A DNA stretch of 64,000 nt from an uncultured Marinicella sp. (GCA_947502595.1 CANNAM010000003.1:186001-250000), one strand, 5' to 3'. Shown: positions 51,517-62,436, numbered from the stretch's first letter. A program made the numbers and translations. The notes: a model not told the origin generated them from the sequence alone.

Positions 51517-54500
51517 ATGATTTTATCACTGTATATGCCATTAACATTTATGAGATTCCTGACCCACGCCACCAGCTTAATTATTTTCATTGCCATCAGT
51601 TACACTTGTCAACAAGTCATTCAGCCAATAGACAATAAGACAACTGCAAACAAGAATATTTTACAAACTAAAAAAACACCCAAACAATATGACAAACCGG
51701 GCGAAGCTGCTGCCTGGGTAGCATCCATGCGCCGCACACCCAAAGGGATGACTACGGCTGAACTCAACCTAAAATTCATGGCTGAAATCAAAGCAACTAA
51801 AGCACAAAAGACCAATCAAAATTTGCCCCCTTTGTATTTTGAGGAAATGGGTCCAGGGGTTTTTGGTGGCCGAATCAGAGGTTTTGTGATACACCCTGAG
51901 CGTGCAGGGCATTTGTTGGCTGGCGGCGTTTCTGGTGGCGTTTGGAAGTCCACTGACGATGGCCAAAGTTGGCAGCCTAAAGCTGATTTCTTAGAAAACA
52001 TTGCCATTGGCAGTATGTTGATTGATCCTGACAACCCTGAAAAAATTTATTTAGGCACTGGCGAAGGTTTTTTTAACTTTGATGCTGCGCGTGGCAACGG
52101 CATTTTTGTATCTGAAGACTTTGGTAACAATTGGACACAGCTTGAATCCACCACTGGTAGTGACTTTCATTACGTCAATCGTTTGGCCAGGATCCCAGGC
52201 AGTAATGTGCTGATGGCTGCCACTGGAACTGGAATCTTCAGGTCAACTGATTTGGGACTTTCATGGACTGAAGTTTCAGGTCATGAGACCACAGAGCGTG
52301 GTTTTGTCGATTTAAAACTGGATCCTTCAGACCCCAACCACTTGCTTGCCAGTCATTTTGGAAACTCCAATGATGTAGTCCAAATTCAAATATCCACTCC
52401 GAACACCATCAACGGCTCCAATGTAGCCATACCTGCAGGCTTTGGTCCTGAATTTGATGCCGCCGGTGTATCCGGTGAATTGGCACCTGCAACCTACAGC
52501 AATGGTGCGAACTATTCAGGCTGCCAAGCCATCACCAGCGATGTCAACAATAAAATCGCAGTGATGCAAAGAGGTGGTTGTAACTTTACCGACAAGGTAA
52601 AAAACGCGCAGAATGCTGGTGCAAGTGCCGCAATCATTGTGCAAAGTACGAATGAACCTGCATTTACTATGGGTGGAGAAGATGACAGTATCACCATCCC
52701 AGCGGCAATGGTAGACAAGGATTTTGGTGATGGTGTGTTACTGTCTACTGTCACTTTACAAGCCAATATAGTTGCTACTGTGACTGATCCATTACAGCGG
52801 TTTGTGATGCGCTCTACAAACCAAGGGGCCACTTGGCAAATACTCGATGCCGATGATGGCTTACCTGAAAATGATGTGGAGCGCATTGAAATTGGTTTTG
52901 GCACAGATGGCACCACTTACCTCGCCATTTCTTCCGAAACCACTGAAACCCAAAGTGGTAACATCACCCTCTATAACGGCACCAGAGGCTTATGGAAATC
53001 AATTGGTCCTGACCACCTGAGTTTCAATAAAACCAACTCTACCACTAACTTTATTGAACGCCAAGGTTGGTATGATTTGGCCATTGCGGTTAATCCACAC
53101 AATTCAAACCATGTAATCATGGGTGCAATTGATCAGTTTGCCACCACCAACGGCGGTTCGAGCATCACTAAACGAACGTATTGGTTTTCACCACCAGGCT
53201 ATGTATCAAAGTACATCCATGCCGATCATCATGGGTATTTCTTCAGCCCGCATAACAACTCTCATATTTACGTGGTCAGCGATGGTGGTGTGGCAAAATC
53301 TGAAGACAATGGTGCAACTTGGTTGGCCTTAAATAACGGACTCAACATTTCTCAATCTTATGGCATCGCGGTCAGCCCCGACGGTAAAAACATCACCTCT
53401 GGAACTCAAGACAATGGCTCACAACTGTATTTTGGCAACCGACAAACTTGGTTAGAATGGCAAGGTGGTGATGGTGGTTACAGTGCATGGGATCAACAAC
53501 AAGGCAACTATGTTTATGGTTCTTATGTGAATGGTCAAATGTATGGCTCAAATAACGGTGGAATGTCTGCAGTCAACATGCCGCTTCCTGACACCGAAGG
53601 TGCCCGTTTTATCCAACCTTTTGAACTGGATGAACACAACGGCAACCGCATGTTGGTTGGTACCGATAATGTATTTTTTACCAACAATGCCCGATCTTTG
53701 AACAACGCTGCTTGGCAAGACGTTTCTGGATCTATCAACGGTTCAGGTGTTTCGGCTGTGGCCTTCAACCCACATCAGAACACCACAGCTTATGCAGGCA
53801 TGAGCGATTCTGATTTAAGCGGCAACTTTCAAATCATAAAAATCACTGGGCTCGGCACCAGCAATTCGGTAACTGATATTGCACCGCCTGCATCAATGCG
53901 TGTGGCTGAATCTGTGGTCACCGACATCAAGGTCGATATATTCGACAGTTCTGGCAACACCTTGTATGCAACCTTTGGCGATTATAAAATCAATCGAATC
54001 CTCAGATCCACTGATGGTGGTAACAACTGGATGAGCATTGCCAATAACCTTCCACCCATTCCACTGTACCAAATAAGCAATGATCCCACCGACCCCAACA
54101 CCTTATATCTTGGCAGTGAATTGGGTTTGTGGATAGGCAGTAAATCGGGTAATACCTATAACTGGCAACAGTTTGATTATGGTCCTGCTTTCACTCGGGT
54201 GGTTGATTTGGTCTGGAATAACAACGACTTGTATGTTGGTACCCATGGTCGCGGCACATACAAAGCCAGCAAAAATGCCATTGCTGTGTCGGTGGTTAAA
54301 TTCATAGCTACCAACTCCAGCTGTGATGTTGATAATTTTTTAGACCGAGGTGAAGCTGGCAAACTGTTGGTTGAAGTCACCAATCAATCAGCTATCGACT
54401 TTGGCCAAGTCAGTTTAGCTTTCAATGAACCTAATTTCATTGATTTCACTGCTGCCAACCAAAACACCTCTCTGGCTGGCTGGGCCAGCAAAATCATTGA

Positions 54501-56031
54501 ATTGCCTGTCAGTTTAAGCACCCAAGCCAACTGTTTGGCAGATTTGACTGTACCGGTCACCATCAGTACGGATGCCGGCACTTTCAACACCGAACTGAGC
54601 ATCACTACAGCCGCCAATCAACTCACTTCAACAGGCACTTTTACCGACGGGGCTGAAAGTGCTGAAAGTCAATTAAAATCCGTACTGGCATTAGGTAATG
54701 ATGGCTGGGTGCGTGTGACTGATCGAATTAATTCCGGCAACCACAGTTGGTTCACCACCAATGAAAATACCTATTCTGACAAATCTTTAGTCACGCCATG
54801 GCTGACTTTCGATGCTGGTGGTAACGTGCTTAACTTTGCCTTGTCTTACAATACCGAAGGTGACAGCAGCCAGTACTGGGATGGATTGGTGTTAGAAATG
54901 CGCTTAAAAGACATGGAGCATTGGTTTGATATTGGCCACTTAAGCTCCATCCCCTATGACGGTCAACTCAACACCAATAACACTGCACAAGCACAGTTCG
55001 CATGGTCAGGCACCCAGCTGACTTGGCGCCAAGCCAGTGTTGATTTAGGCACTGAATATGTTGGTAAAACCGCACAGATCAGATTCCGCATGGTTTCTGA
55101 TACCAACAGTGCAATGGAAGGCTTTTGGTTGGATGACCTTTCAATCAGCAATGTCATTACTCAACTACCAGCCACTTGTGATGCCTGTATCAGTGATAAC
55201 AACAGTGTGGTGCCCAACAAAGGTTTGTGGTACGACCCGGCCTTCAGTGGCCATGGCTTTATCATTGAAGCGGTGGGCAGAGACAGTTTATATTACACCA
55301 TGTTTTATACCTATGATGATGCTGGCAACCCTGAATGGTACAATTCTGTCACGGCATTGACTCAAGGTGTATTGAATGAAGGTTTCTCCGCAGGATCCCT
55401 AGAGAAACCCAAATACAATCACGCCATTGAACCGGCCGATGGTTTCCCACTGTTCGCCGATCCAGCATTAACTGACGGTCGCATCACCATCAACTTCAAC
55501 GCCCAAGACATCATTAATCATCCAGCCTGTCAAGATGGTACTGCCCGTCAATTGGCCTATGCCGCATTGGCAACTTGGACCATCAACAACGATACCCAAA
55601 CTTGGTGTATTGAACCCTTGATTGCCGATAATGATAGGCCCAATCCTGATTATGGTACCTCATGGTATGCAGGAGGATCTGACACAGGCTGGGGCTACTC
55701 ATTGGCTCAAAACAGCAACCAAATGATTGCTTATTTGTTCTATTACGATGGCGAAGGTAATGCCCGCTGGGCTTTGAGTCAAGAGCCTGGTTTTGTGGAT
55801 AACAGCAACTTCAATATGACTATGTTCAACCCCCTGGGCTATGGTAGACAACAGCCTAAAGTGCCACTTGATTTTACTGAAATTGGTCACATCAATTTGC
55901 ACTTATCTAATCTACTACGTAATCCAGCGACTGATGGCAGAACCGACATCAATGTCACCTATCCAGGCGCTGAAGGGGGCAGTTGGATCAGACAAGATTT
56001 ACCCATTTTAAATTTGATGGCACCTCATTAA
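51517..56031 (+). CDS. Large secreted propeller protein with inserted PA domain and two WYxP-type C-terminal repeats
   Basis: A 1504-residue secreted protein. The N-terminus is a signal/anchor (MRFLTHATSLIIFIAI); ATG 51550 is a likely alternative start. Sialidase/BNR- or VPS10-type propeller repeats follow (for example GGVWKSTDDGQSWQPK, GIFRSTDLGLSWTEV, SDGGVAKSEDNGATW). A protease-associated (PA) domain is inserted at about 308-424 (SDVNNKIAVMQRGGCNFTDKVKNAQ). After the propeller comes an Ig-like region (about 928-1045) and a MAM-like module (about 1050-1220). Two copies of a G/S-x-WY domain end the protein (GLWYDPAFSGHGF near 1237; SWYAGG near 1381). The first part resembles glycosyl-hydrolase/VPS10-like secreted proteins, but no catalytic site was identified. 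Confidence 0.85.
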   Translation: MILSLYMPLTFMRFLTHATSLIIFIAISYTCQQVIQPIDNKTTANKNILQTKKTPKQYDKPGEAAAWVASMRRTPKGMTTAELNLKFMAEIKATKAQKTNQNLPPLYFEEMGPGVFGGRIRGFVIHPERAGHLLAGGVSGGVWKSTDDGQSWQPKADFLENIAIGSMLIDPDNPEKIYLGTGEGFFNFDAARGNGIFVSEDFGNNWTQLESTTGSDFHYVNRLARIPGSNVLMAATGTGIFRSTDLGLSWTEVSGHETTERGFVDLKLDPSDPNHLLASHFGNSNDVVQIQISTPNTINGSNVAIPAGFGPEFDAAGVSGELAPATYSNGANYSGCQAITSDVNNKIAVMQRGGCNFTDKVKNAQNAGASAAIIVQSTNEPAFTMGGEDDSITIPAAMVDKDFGDGVLLSTVTLQANIVATVTDPLQRFVMRSTNQGATWQILDADDGLPENDVERIEIGFGTDGTTYLAISSETTETQSGNITLYNGTRGLWKSIGPDHLSFNKTNSTTNFIERQGWYDLAIAVNPHNSNHVIMGAIDQFATTNGGSSITKRTYWFSPPGYVSKYIHADHHGYFFSPHNNSHIYVVSDGGVAKSEDNGATWLALNNGLNISQSYGIAVSPDGKNITSGTQDNGSQLYFGNRQTWLEWQGGDGGYSAWDQQQGNYVYGSYVNGQMYGSNNGGMSAVNMPLPDTEGARFIQPFELDEHNGNRMLVGTDNVFFTNNARSLNNAAWQDVSGSINGSGVSAVAFNPHQNTTAYAGMSDSDLSGNFQIIKITGLGTSNSVTDIAPPASMRVAESVVTDIKVDIFDSSGNTLYATFGDYKINRILRSTDGGNNWMSIANNLPPIPLYQISNDPTDPNTLYLGSELGLWIGSKSGNTYNWQQFDYGPAFTRVVDLVWNNNDLYVGTHGRGTYKASKNAIAVSVVKFIATNSSCDVDNFLDRGEAGKLLVEVTNQSAIDFGQVSLAFNEPNFIDFTAANQNTSLAGWASKIIELPVSLSTQANCLADLTVPVTISTDAGTFNTELSITTAANQLTSTGTFTDGAESAESQLKSVLALGNDGWVRVTDRINSGNHSWFTTNENTYSDKSLVTPWLTFDAGGNVLNFALSYNTEGDSSQYWDGLVLEMRLKDMEHWFDIGHLSSIPYDGQLNTNNTAQAQFAWSGTQLTWRQASVDLGTEYVGKTAQIRFRMVSDTNSAMEGFWLDDLSISNVITQLPATCDACISDNNSVVPNKGLWYDPAFSGHGFIIEAVGRDSLYYTMFYTYDDAGNPEWYNSVTALTQGVLNEGFSAGSLEKPKYNHAIEPADGFPLFADPALTDGRITINFNAQDIINHPACQDGTARQLAYAALATWTINNDTQTWCIEPLIADNDRPNPDYGTSWYAGGSDTGWGYSLAQNSNQMIAYLFYYDGEGNARWALSQEPGFVDNSNFNMTMFNPLGYGRQQPKVPLDFTEIGHINLHLSNLLRNPATDGRTDINVTYPGAEGGSWIRQDLPILNLMAPH

Positions 56032-56047
56032 TCGCCAATTTTAGCCA

Positions 56048-56079
56048 AAAAAAACCCCGACTGAAGTTGGGGTTTTTTT
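56048..56079. terminator. Bidirectional terminator
   Basis: AAAAAACCCC and GGGGTTTTTT form a clean intrinsic terminator between two convergent genes, with T-runs on both sides. Confidence 0.9.
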
Positions 56080-56100
56080 ATACCTTATAGTTCAATTGAT

Positions 56101-57453
56101 TCAATAAGCATACACATCAAATAGTTCATCCAGTTGTTTATTCCATACCCCGTGGTACTTACCTAATTTCCGCTCAGCTGGGGTGGCGTAGGTATCTGCT
56201 ATCGCTTGTAATGGTTCCAAGAATATACTCTCATCTTTACCGCAGCTGGATTTAATTGCTCTTCGTTCTAGTCCTTTACGTGACATGGCCAACATTTGTA
56301 GAGCCATGTCCCTCACTTTAACCCCCCTGAAGTGGGTACTTAGACCCAGTTTGGGCACTTCAGTACGCAAGTGTTGATGCTCTGCTATGCTCCAATCACT
56401 GATCCAATTGCTGGCTGCATCTAATTGTTCTTGATCATACAACAGACCCACCCAAAGTGCTGGCAAAGCACAAATCCGGCGCCATGGACCACCATCAGCA
56501 CCTCGCATTTCAAGAAATGTTTTTAACCGAACCTCTGGAAATGCAGTGGTTAAATGGTCTTCCCAATCTTTCATGGTCGGCAGCTCACCAGGTAAAATCG
56601 ATAATTTGCCTGCCATGAAATCTCTGAAAGACAAGCCTGTTGCATCAAGGTAATGGCCATCACGGTAGACAAAATACATCGGCACATCCAACATATAATC
56701 CACGTACCGCTCAAAATTCATCTCAGGTTGAAAGACAAATGGTAGAATGCCACAGCGGTCGGCATCGGTATCGGTCCATATATGTGACCGGTAACTGACG
56801 AAACCATTGGCCTGCCCTTCGGTGAATGGTGAATTAGCAAATAGCGCGGTAGCTATGGGCTGTAATGCCAAGGAAACCCTGAACTTTTTAATCATATCGG
56901 CTTCTGATGAATAATCCAAATTAGCCTGTATCGTACAGGTCCTTTTCATCATATCTAACCCCAAAGTACCTACTTTAGGCATGTATTCACTCATGATTTC
57001 ATACCTGCCTTTAGGCATAAAAGCAATGTCTTCGCGACTGGCAGTTGGATGAAAGCCCATACCTAAAAAAGCGCTGCCTAAAGGCTCTGCAACAGTTTTG
57101 ACTTCTTTCAGGTGTTGACTCGTTTCACTGCAAGTTTGGTGCACATTATCCAAAGGAGCACCCGATAACTCAAGTTGCCCACCAGGCTCTAATGTGATTG
57201 AACATCCATCACGTTTTAACGCCACAACGTCCTTACCTTCATATTCTGGTTGCCAATTAAACTGCTCAGCTAAGCCGGTTAAAATATCTCTGATGCCACC
57301 GGGTTCTGCATAGTGTAACGGTTGGTTGTTGGCGCGATGAAAGCCAAATTTTTCATGTTCTGTACCAACTTTCCAAGCTGATTTTGGCTTACACCCAGCG
57401 GCGATATATTCAACTAATTCTTGCTTAGAATGGATGGGCGGTTGTGTGTTCAT
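56101..57453 (-). CDS. gshA: Glutamate-cysteine ligase, plant/alphaproteobacterial type
   Basis: First step of glutathione synthesis. The 450-residue protein shows [78 protein letters not shown] and [10 protein letters not shown]. These are the blocks of the class found in plants, alphaproteobacteria and xanthomonads, and it is unlike E. coli GshA (518 residues). No gshB is nearby. The divergent gene encodes a peptide-binding protein. Confidence 0.93.
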   Translation of the reverse strand: MNTQPPIHSKQELVEYIAAGCKPKSAWKVGTEHEKFGFHRANNQPLHYAEPGGIRDILTGLAEQFNWQPEYEGKDVVALKRDGCSITLEPGGQLELSGAPLDNVHQTCSETSQHLKEVKTVAEPLGSAFLGMGFHPTASREDIAFMPKGRYEIMSEYMPKVGTLGLDMMKRTCTIQANLDYSSEADMIKKFRVSLALQPIATALFANSPFTEGQANGFVSYRSHIWTDTDADRCGILPFVFQPEMNFERYVDYMLDVPMYFVYRDGHYLDATGLSFRDFMAGKLSILPGELPTMKDWEDHLTTAFPEVRLKTFLEMRGADGGPWRRICALPALWVGLLYDQEQLDAASNWISDWSIAEHQHLRTEVPKLGLSTHFRGVKVRDMALQMLAMSRKGLERRAIKSSCGKDESIFLEPLQAIADTYATPAERKLGKYHGVWNKQLDELFDVYAY

Positions 57454-57730
57454 AATCTATGATTTCTGTTTGATGTTTTTTTAGAGTATTGGAAATAAAT
57501 ACCCCACAACCAAGTATTTAAGGACTTGGGCCGATGTTAATATGTGCTTAAACAACTGTATTTCGAACTGAAATTGAGCTTTCAAGGCAACAATGACTGC
57601 ACATTTAACCAGTTCAGCACTTTGATGACATCAATCTTACCAAAATTGTGGATGACACATCATGAATTTTTACTTAGCACTGCACTTCAATACATTTTAT
57701 TGTCGACTGATTTGTGTTTAAATCTAAGTC

Positions 57731-59245
57731 ATGAAACGTTTACAACTACTGGCTTTATGTTGGTGCTTCCAAGTGACAACCATTGTAAATGCTTATACGA
57801 TCGTCAACCGTGGTAACGGTGCTGAACCTGATTCATTAAACATACACCTGGCGCAAGGCTTAAACAGCCATAATATTCTACTTGATATGTATGAAGGCTT
57901 GATGACTTTTTCTATTTCAGGAGAGCCAAAGTATGGTGTAGCCTTAACTCACACAGTCAATGAAAATTCAACAGAATGGCACTTTACCCTCAATCCTGAA
58001 GCAAAATGGAGCGATGGAACAAGCTTAACTGCCCATGATTTTATCAGAGCATGGCAAACGGCAGCAGCACCCAACACAGCTGCGCCGTACCGTCAATTGT
58101 TTGACAACATGACACAACAAGGCAAACTCCAAATCAGCAGTAAACAAGCAGACCATTTAAGTATCAAATTAAACCAAGCTGACGCCGGCTTATTGGCAAA
58201 ATTGGTGTTGCCAATTTTTTACCCAAAGCCACCTAAAATCATTCATGCCGATGAACAAAAGGTCATCAGTAATGGCGCTTACTTTTTACACCAATGGGAC
58301 ATACAAGAACGCATTATTTTAAAGAAGAATCCCTATTTCCATGCCGCCAATCAAGTACAGATCAATGAAATACATTATTGGGTGACTGAAAATCAAAACA
58401 CTGAACTGTTGCGCTTTAGAGCCGGCGATTTAGACATTACCGAAACCATACCCGACACTAAAATCAGCTGGTTAAGAAAAAATTTAGCCAATGAACTGCG
58501 CATTGCACCTTATTATGGCACTTTCTTTCTTGGTTTAAATTTACAAGACAAACACCTTACAGACCACAAGTTAAGAGCGGCATTAAGTTTGGCTATAGAC
58601 CGCCAAATATTGGTGGACAAGGTGCTGAAAACCGGCCAATTTCCTGCCACCAGTATAGTCCCAAACCTGCAACATACTGCAACTGAAAAAGTTAATCCAT
58701 CCACTGTCGAAATTAATTTGCAAACTGCCAAAACACTATTACAACAAAGTGGCTTCAATCCAATTTCAGATCGGCTGGAAATACTTTATAACAACAGCGA
58801 CAATCAAAAAAAGGTGGCATTGGCAGTTGCAGCTATGTGGCGGCAAAACCTTGGCGTGAAATCCAAGCTTAAAAACCAGGAATGGAAAGTGTTTGTACAA
58901 ACACGCAGAGGCCAACAAAAACAGGTTTTTCGTTCTGGCTGGATTGCTGATTACCACGATCCTTTGAACTTTTTAGAATTATTCCACAGCCAATCGCATT
59001 TTAACTTCTACAACTATGCGAACCCTATTTATGACCAATTAATTGAGCAAATGCGAGGCAGCTACGAGCCCACACAACACAGTGAATTCATTGCTCAGGC
59101 TGAACACATTTTACAAACGGATTTGCCAGTCATCCCACTGTACCACTATGTTTCTAGACACCTGGTCCAACAACACATTTTAGGCTTCGTTGATAACCCA
59201 ATGGATCGACATTTGAGTCGCTACCTACATTTAAAGCTTAACTGA
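57731..59245 (+). CDS. Periplasmic peptide/oligopeptide-binding protein (OppA-like, SBP_bac_5)
   Basis: Solute-binding protein of 504 residues for an ABC transporter. It has a signal peptide (MKRLQLLALCWCFQVTTIVNA), family blocks NRGNGAEPDSLNIH, WHFTLNPEAKWSDGTSLTAHDFIRAW, NPYF and SLAIDRQIL, and a C-terminal lobe ending with LPVIPLYHY. The signal peptide has no lipobox, so it is probably soluble in the periplasm. No permease or ATPase genes follow, so it must pair with an unlinked transporter. Confidence 0.92.
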   Translation: MKRLQLLALCWCFQVTTIVNAYTIVNRGNGAEPDSLNIHLAQGLNSHNILLDMYEGLMTFSISGEPKYGVALTHTVNENSTEWHFTLNPEAKWSDGTSLTAHDFIRAWQTAAAPNTAAPYRQLFDNMTQQGKLQISSKQADHLSIKLNQADAGLLAKLVLPIFYPKPPKIIHADEQKVISNGAYFLHQWDIQERIILKKNPYFHAANQVQINEIHYWVTENQNTELLRFRAGDLDITETIPDTKISWLRKNLANELRIAPYYGTFFLGLNLQDKHLTDHKLRAALSLAIDRQILVDKVLKTGQFPATSIVPNLQHTATEKVNPSTVEINLQTAKTLLQQSGFNPISDRLEILYNNSDNQKKVALAVAAMWRQNLGVKSKLKNQEWKVFVQTRRGQQKQVFRSGWIADYHDPLNFLELFHSQSHFNFYNYANPIYDQLIEQMRGSYEPTQHSEFIAQAEHILQTDLPVIPLYHYVSRHLVQQHILGFVDNPMDRHLSRYLHLKLN

Positions 59246-59302
59246 ACATCACAACAACCAAAAACCCGTACAAGGTTAATGGTTGCTGTAATGATTCAAG
59301 CC

Positions 59303-59857
59303 TTACAGTTTGTCTTTCACAGCTTCTTGAATCGCTACACTCAAAGCTTGCATTCGTTTGGTGGCTTTGGCCACTTTTTTCTCAGCTGAAGATGGCTTTT
59401 TCAATTTATAATGAGTACCAACATCTTTCATCAGCCCTAAACGCCACAATTCAGTATAAATTGCTTTGGGTGTCAAACTGCCATTGGCATGTTTTTGACA
59501 CAAGACCTCAAACGATTTTTTATCGTCATTTTTAAGGATTTTGCGGGTATCATTTTTTTCACAAAACGCCACAACATCAGCATAAACTTTTGCCACTTTC
59601 GATGGCTTAACTGATATTTTATCGCTGTTTAAATAGGGCGCTATAAACCTTCTGTCGATGCCAGTACGAGCGGATATTTCAACCACTGTTGACTTTTTCT
59701 TGGCTTGTTTTGCTAAACGCACCATATGCATTTTGTAATACTCCATAAACTCTTTGTATGGAAAATCATTTTGCAATGTTGCTTCTGCCATTATTTTGGC
59801 AATGTCTTCTACCGACTTCCCCATAGGGGTTTGTTGATTACTGTTAGATTTCTTCAT
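59303..59857 (-). CDS. DUF6502-like hypothetical protein with helix-turn-helix character
   Basis: A 184-residue basic protein from ATG 59857 (MKKSNSNQQ). It has an N-terminal helical segment and a TGIDRRFIAPYL stretch after VVEISARTG, which looks like a helix-turn-helix recognition region. A C-terminal part is rich in Lys. I think it belongs to the DUF6502-type family, but this is a weak recognition. A role in DNA binding is inferred from composition only. It is a single gene with its own upstream region, convergent with the OppA-like gene. Confidence 0.65.
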   Translation of the reverse strand: MKKSNSNQQTPMGKSVEDIAKIMAEATLQNDFPYKEFMEYYKMHMVRLAKQAKKKSTVVEISARTGIDRRFIAPYLNSDKISVKPSKVAKVYADVVAFCEKNDTRKILKNDDKKSFEVLCQKHANGSLTPKAIYTELWRLGLMKDVGTHYKLKKPSSAEKKVAKATKRMQALSVAIQEAVKDKL

Positions 59858-59974
59858 TTTATTACACACTTATTTTATTACACACAGCTTTATTATAATA
59901 AATGTTCAATGAAGTAAACATGCTCAATTGTGAATTTTAGTGACAAATTAGCTGTTTTTTGTATACTTTTGTTG

Positions 59975-60679
59975 CTATTTCAGTTGATAGGCATCAAAAC
60001 GACACGTCTTTCCGATAATTTGGAATGTAGGTTTAAAGTTTGTCAGTAAGGGAGATTTTGTTGGGCGTTTGATTACCACCCTCTCACAAGGCATTGTCAT
60101 GGCCAAGTTCAATAAAGCCACTGCATCGTCAGTTGCAGAGTGATGTAGCAATTGAAATAGCTGCATAACTTTTTTGTTTTTAGCGCTTTTAGCTTTGCTA
60201 GGGAACATTGGATCTAAATAAACCACATCACAAGAATGCAGTTTTGACTGTGCTGCGAAGTCTCCTGGCTTTAGACCAAAACAAACTTCACCAGTTTGTT
60301 GGCTGTAACGTTGTATACCGTCTTTTAATAAAGCATAGATGATGAGATTTTTCTCTACTGCAGTCACTTGAAAACCCGCTTGGTGTAACAAGAAACTGTC
60401 AGTGCCTAATCCACAAGTACCATCCAACAGTTTAATTTTTCTTTGCCCTTTGATTTGACAGGCTTTGATTAAATTTTCCGCGCCTAAATGTTGTTGACTG
60501 CGATAAGACAATGCGCCCTGAACAAAGTCTACTGCGAGCTTACTTTGCGGACTTACTGGATCATATAAACTCAAAACCCCATCTTCAGAAGACAGGGTTA
60601 AGTTGACTGGCAATTGAGCCAAAACATGATCAGCGGCAACGCCCAATTCAAGGTCGTGTAAATGCCGATGCAGGTCCAA
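59975..60679 (-). CDS. rsmJ: 16S rRNA (guanine1516-N2)-methyltransferase RsmJ
   Basis: SAM-dependent enzyme methylating G1516 of 16S rRNA. The 234-residue product has the SAM loop LLDGTCGLGTDSFLLHQ and the catalytic DPMFPSKAKSAKNKK (D/N-PP-type motif). The latter is strongly specific to RsmJ. The only start near the expected N-terminus is TTG 60679, which follows the gltA stop by 2 bases, so the genes are coupled. The length is a little below E. coli RsmJ (250). Confidence 0.93.
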   Translation of the reverse strand: MDLHRHLHDLELGVAADHVLAQLPVNLTLSSEDGVLSLYDPVSPQSKLAVDFVQGALSYRSQQHLGAENLIKACQIKGQRKIKLLDGTCGLGTDSFLLHQAGFQVTAVEKNLIIYALLKDGIQRYSQQTGEVCFGLKPGDFAAQSKLHSCDVVYLDPMFPSKAKSAKNKKVMQLFQLLHHSATDDAVALLNLAMTMPCERVVIKRPTKSPLLTNFKPTFQIIGKTCRFDAYQLK

Positions 60680-60681
60680 TG

Positions 60682-61971
60682 TTATCGTTTATCAATTGGC
60701 ACGTAGTCACGGGTGGTTGCACCACCATAAACTTGACGTGGACGACCAATTCTGGTGTCTGGAGTTTCATACTGTTCTAACCATTGTGAAGTCCATCCGA
60801 CTGTTCTGGCGATAGCAAACATCACAGTAAACATTTGTACAGGAATGCCCAGGGCTTTATAAATGATGCCAGAATAAAAGTCTACGTTCGGATACAGTTT
60901 ACGGGACACAAAGTACTCATCTTTTAAAGCAATTTCTTCCAACTTCATGGCCAATTCTAATTGCGGGTCTTGAATGCCCAACTCTTCCAGCACTTCATGA
61001 CATGCCTTGCGAATCAAGGTTGCACGCGGGTCAAAGTTTTTATATACGCGGTGTCCAAACCCCATTAACCGGAATGGATCATTTTTGTCTTTTGCTTTGG
61101 CTACGTACTTATCAATTTGTGAAACATCTCCAATTTCATCCAACATCTTCAGTACTGCTTCGTTGGCACCACCATGTGCAGGCCCCCACAAAGAGGCAAT
61201 ACCCGCTGAGATACATGCAAATGGATTGGCGCCCGTAGAACCCACCAAACGCACAGTTGAAGTACTGGCATTTTGCTCGTGATCAGCATGTAAAATAAAC
61301 AGCAAGTCCAAAGCTTTTGCAGCCACTGGATTAATTTCATAAGGCTCGGCTGGTACGCCGTACATCATGTGCAATAACCGTTCAGTAAAACCCAACTTGT
61401 TCTTCGGGTACATAAATGGCTGACCCACATAATTCTTATACACCGCAGCGGCCACTGTTGGCATTTTTGCAATCAGTCTGATGGCTGCCATGCGACGGTC
61501 TTCAGGGTTGTTTACATTCATACCGTCGTGATAAAAAGCAGAGAACGAACCAATAACACTCATCATCATGGCCATAGGATGTGCATCATACTGAAAGCCT
61601 TTCATAAATGATCTGATTTTTTCATGCACCATAGTATGACGAGTAATCAATTGATCAAATTCACGGTATTGTTGCTGATCTGGCAATTCACCATTCATCA
61701 ATAAATAGGTGACTTCCATAAAGTTGCTGCTTTCAGCCAATTGCTCAATCGGGTACCCACGATACAACAACACACCCTTACCACCATCGATGAAAGTGAT
61801 GTCACTTTTACAGGCTGCTGTGGCAGCAAAACCTGAATCATAAGTAAAATAACCGGTTTGTTTGTGTAAAGTTTTGATATCAAAAGTGGGCGGACCCATT
61901 TCAGCACGAATGACTGGCAATTCTGCAGTTTTACCTTCCGGGGTTATGACTTTTACAACATCTTCACTCAT
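60682..61971 (-). CDS. gltA: Citrate synthase type II
   Basis: First TCA-cycle enzyme, forming citrate from oxaloacetate and acetyl-CoA. The 429 residues match the NADH-sensitive proteobacterial type. Visible motifs are [29 protein letters not shown] (catalytic His), [14 protein letters not shown] (second His) and [14 protein letters not shown]. rsmJ follows immediately on the same strand. Confidence 0.97.
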   Translation of the reverse strand: MSEDVVKVITPEGKTAELPVIRAEMGPPTFDIKTLHKQTGYFTYDSGFAATAACKSDITFIDGGKGVLLYRGYPIEQLAESSNFMEVTYLLMNGELPDQQQYREFDQLITRHTMVHEKIRSFMKGFQYDAHPMAMMMSVIGSFSAFYHDGMNVNNPEDRRMAAIRLIAKMPTVAAAVYKNYVGQPFMYPKNKLGFTERLLHMMYGVPAEPYEINPVAAKALDLLFILHADHEQNASTSTVRLVGSTGANPFACISAGIASLWGPAHGGANEAVLKMLDEIGDVSQIDKYVAKAKDKNDPFRLMGFGHRVYKNFDPRATLIRKACHEVLEELGIQDPQLELAMKLEEIALKDEYFVSRKLYPNVDFYSGIIYKALGIPVQMFTVMFAIARTVGWTSQWLEQYETPDTRIGRPRQVYGGATTRDYVPIDKR

Positions 61972-62142
61972 TGATAACTCTCCAATTAATGGGTCTTTTT
62001 ATTATAAGCCCTAAGCTGATATCAGGTTGCTGGGGCATAGTTTCATACAATCGTTCATTTTAACATTGTACCGCAACTGAATTAAAGCAGTTTAGCGGGC
62101 TACACTGGCTTAAAATCTATATTCTTTTCCACAATCAGAAAC

Positions 62143-62167
62143 AAAAAAACCCGAACATGTCGGGTTT
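62143..62167 (-). terminator. Terminator after rpmE2
   Basis: On the minus strand AAACCCG-ACATGTT-CGGGTTT is followed by a long T-run. It lies 24 bases after the rpmE2 stop codon. Confidence 0.9.
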
Positions 62168-62190
62168 GATTTTGATTTTTTAAGAAAACT

Positions 62191-62436
62191 CTATTTTCTT
62201 TGGTATCTGCGTTTGAATCGATCCACACGACCACCCGTATCAGCCACTTTTTGTTGACCGGTGTAGTAAGGATGTGATTTAGATGAAATCTCGATTTTTA
62301 CCAGCGGATACTCATTGCCATCTTCCCACTTGATGGTTTCTTTAGAATGAATGCAAGAGCGGGTTAAAAATGCAAAGTCAGCACCGGCGTCTTGAAATAC
62401 CACTTCTCTGTATTCTGGATGAATATCTTTTCTCAT
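62191..62436 (-). CDS. rpmE2: 50S ribosomal protein L31 type B
   Basis: Zinc-independent paralogue of L31, often induced on zinc limitation. The 81-residue protein begins [16 protein letters not shown] and has [14 protein letters not shown] and the [20 protein letters not shown] tail. It lacks the CxxC zinc pairs of type A. ATG 62436 gives the conserved start; the frame opens four codons earlier without a good site. No Zur box was identified by eye. Confidence 0.96.
   Translation of the reverse strand: MRKDIHPEYREVVFQDAGADFAFLTRSCIHSKETIKWEDGNEYPLVKIEISSKSHPYYTGQQKVADTGGRVDRFKRRYQRK

Noticed and set aside
57544-57816. 90-codon frame overlapping the start of the OppA-like gene
   Set aside because: It lies in a different frame from the well-supported binding-protein gene and has no ribosome-binding site or family resemblance.
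59251-59288. Inverted repeat (CAACAACCA...TGGTTGCTG) after the OppA-like gene
   Set aside because: It has one mismatch, a long loop and no T-run, so it is too weak to call a terminator.
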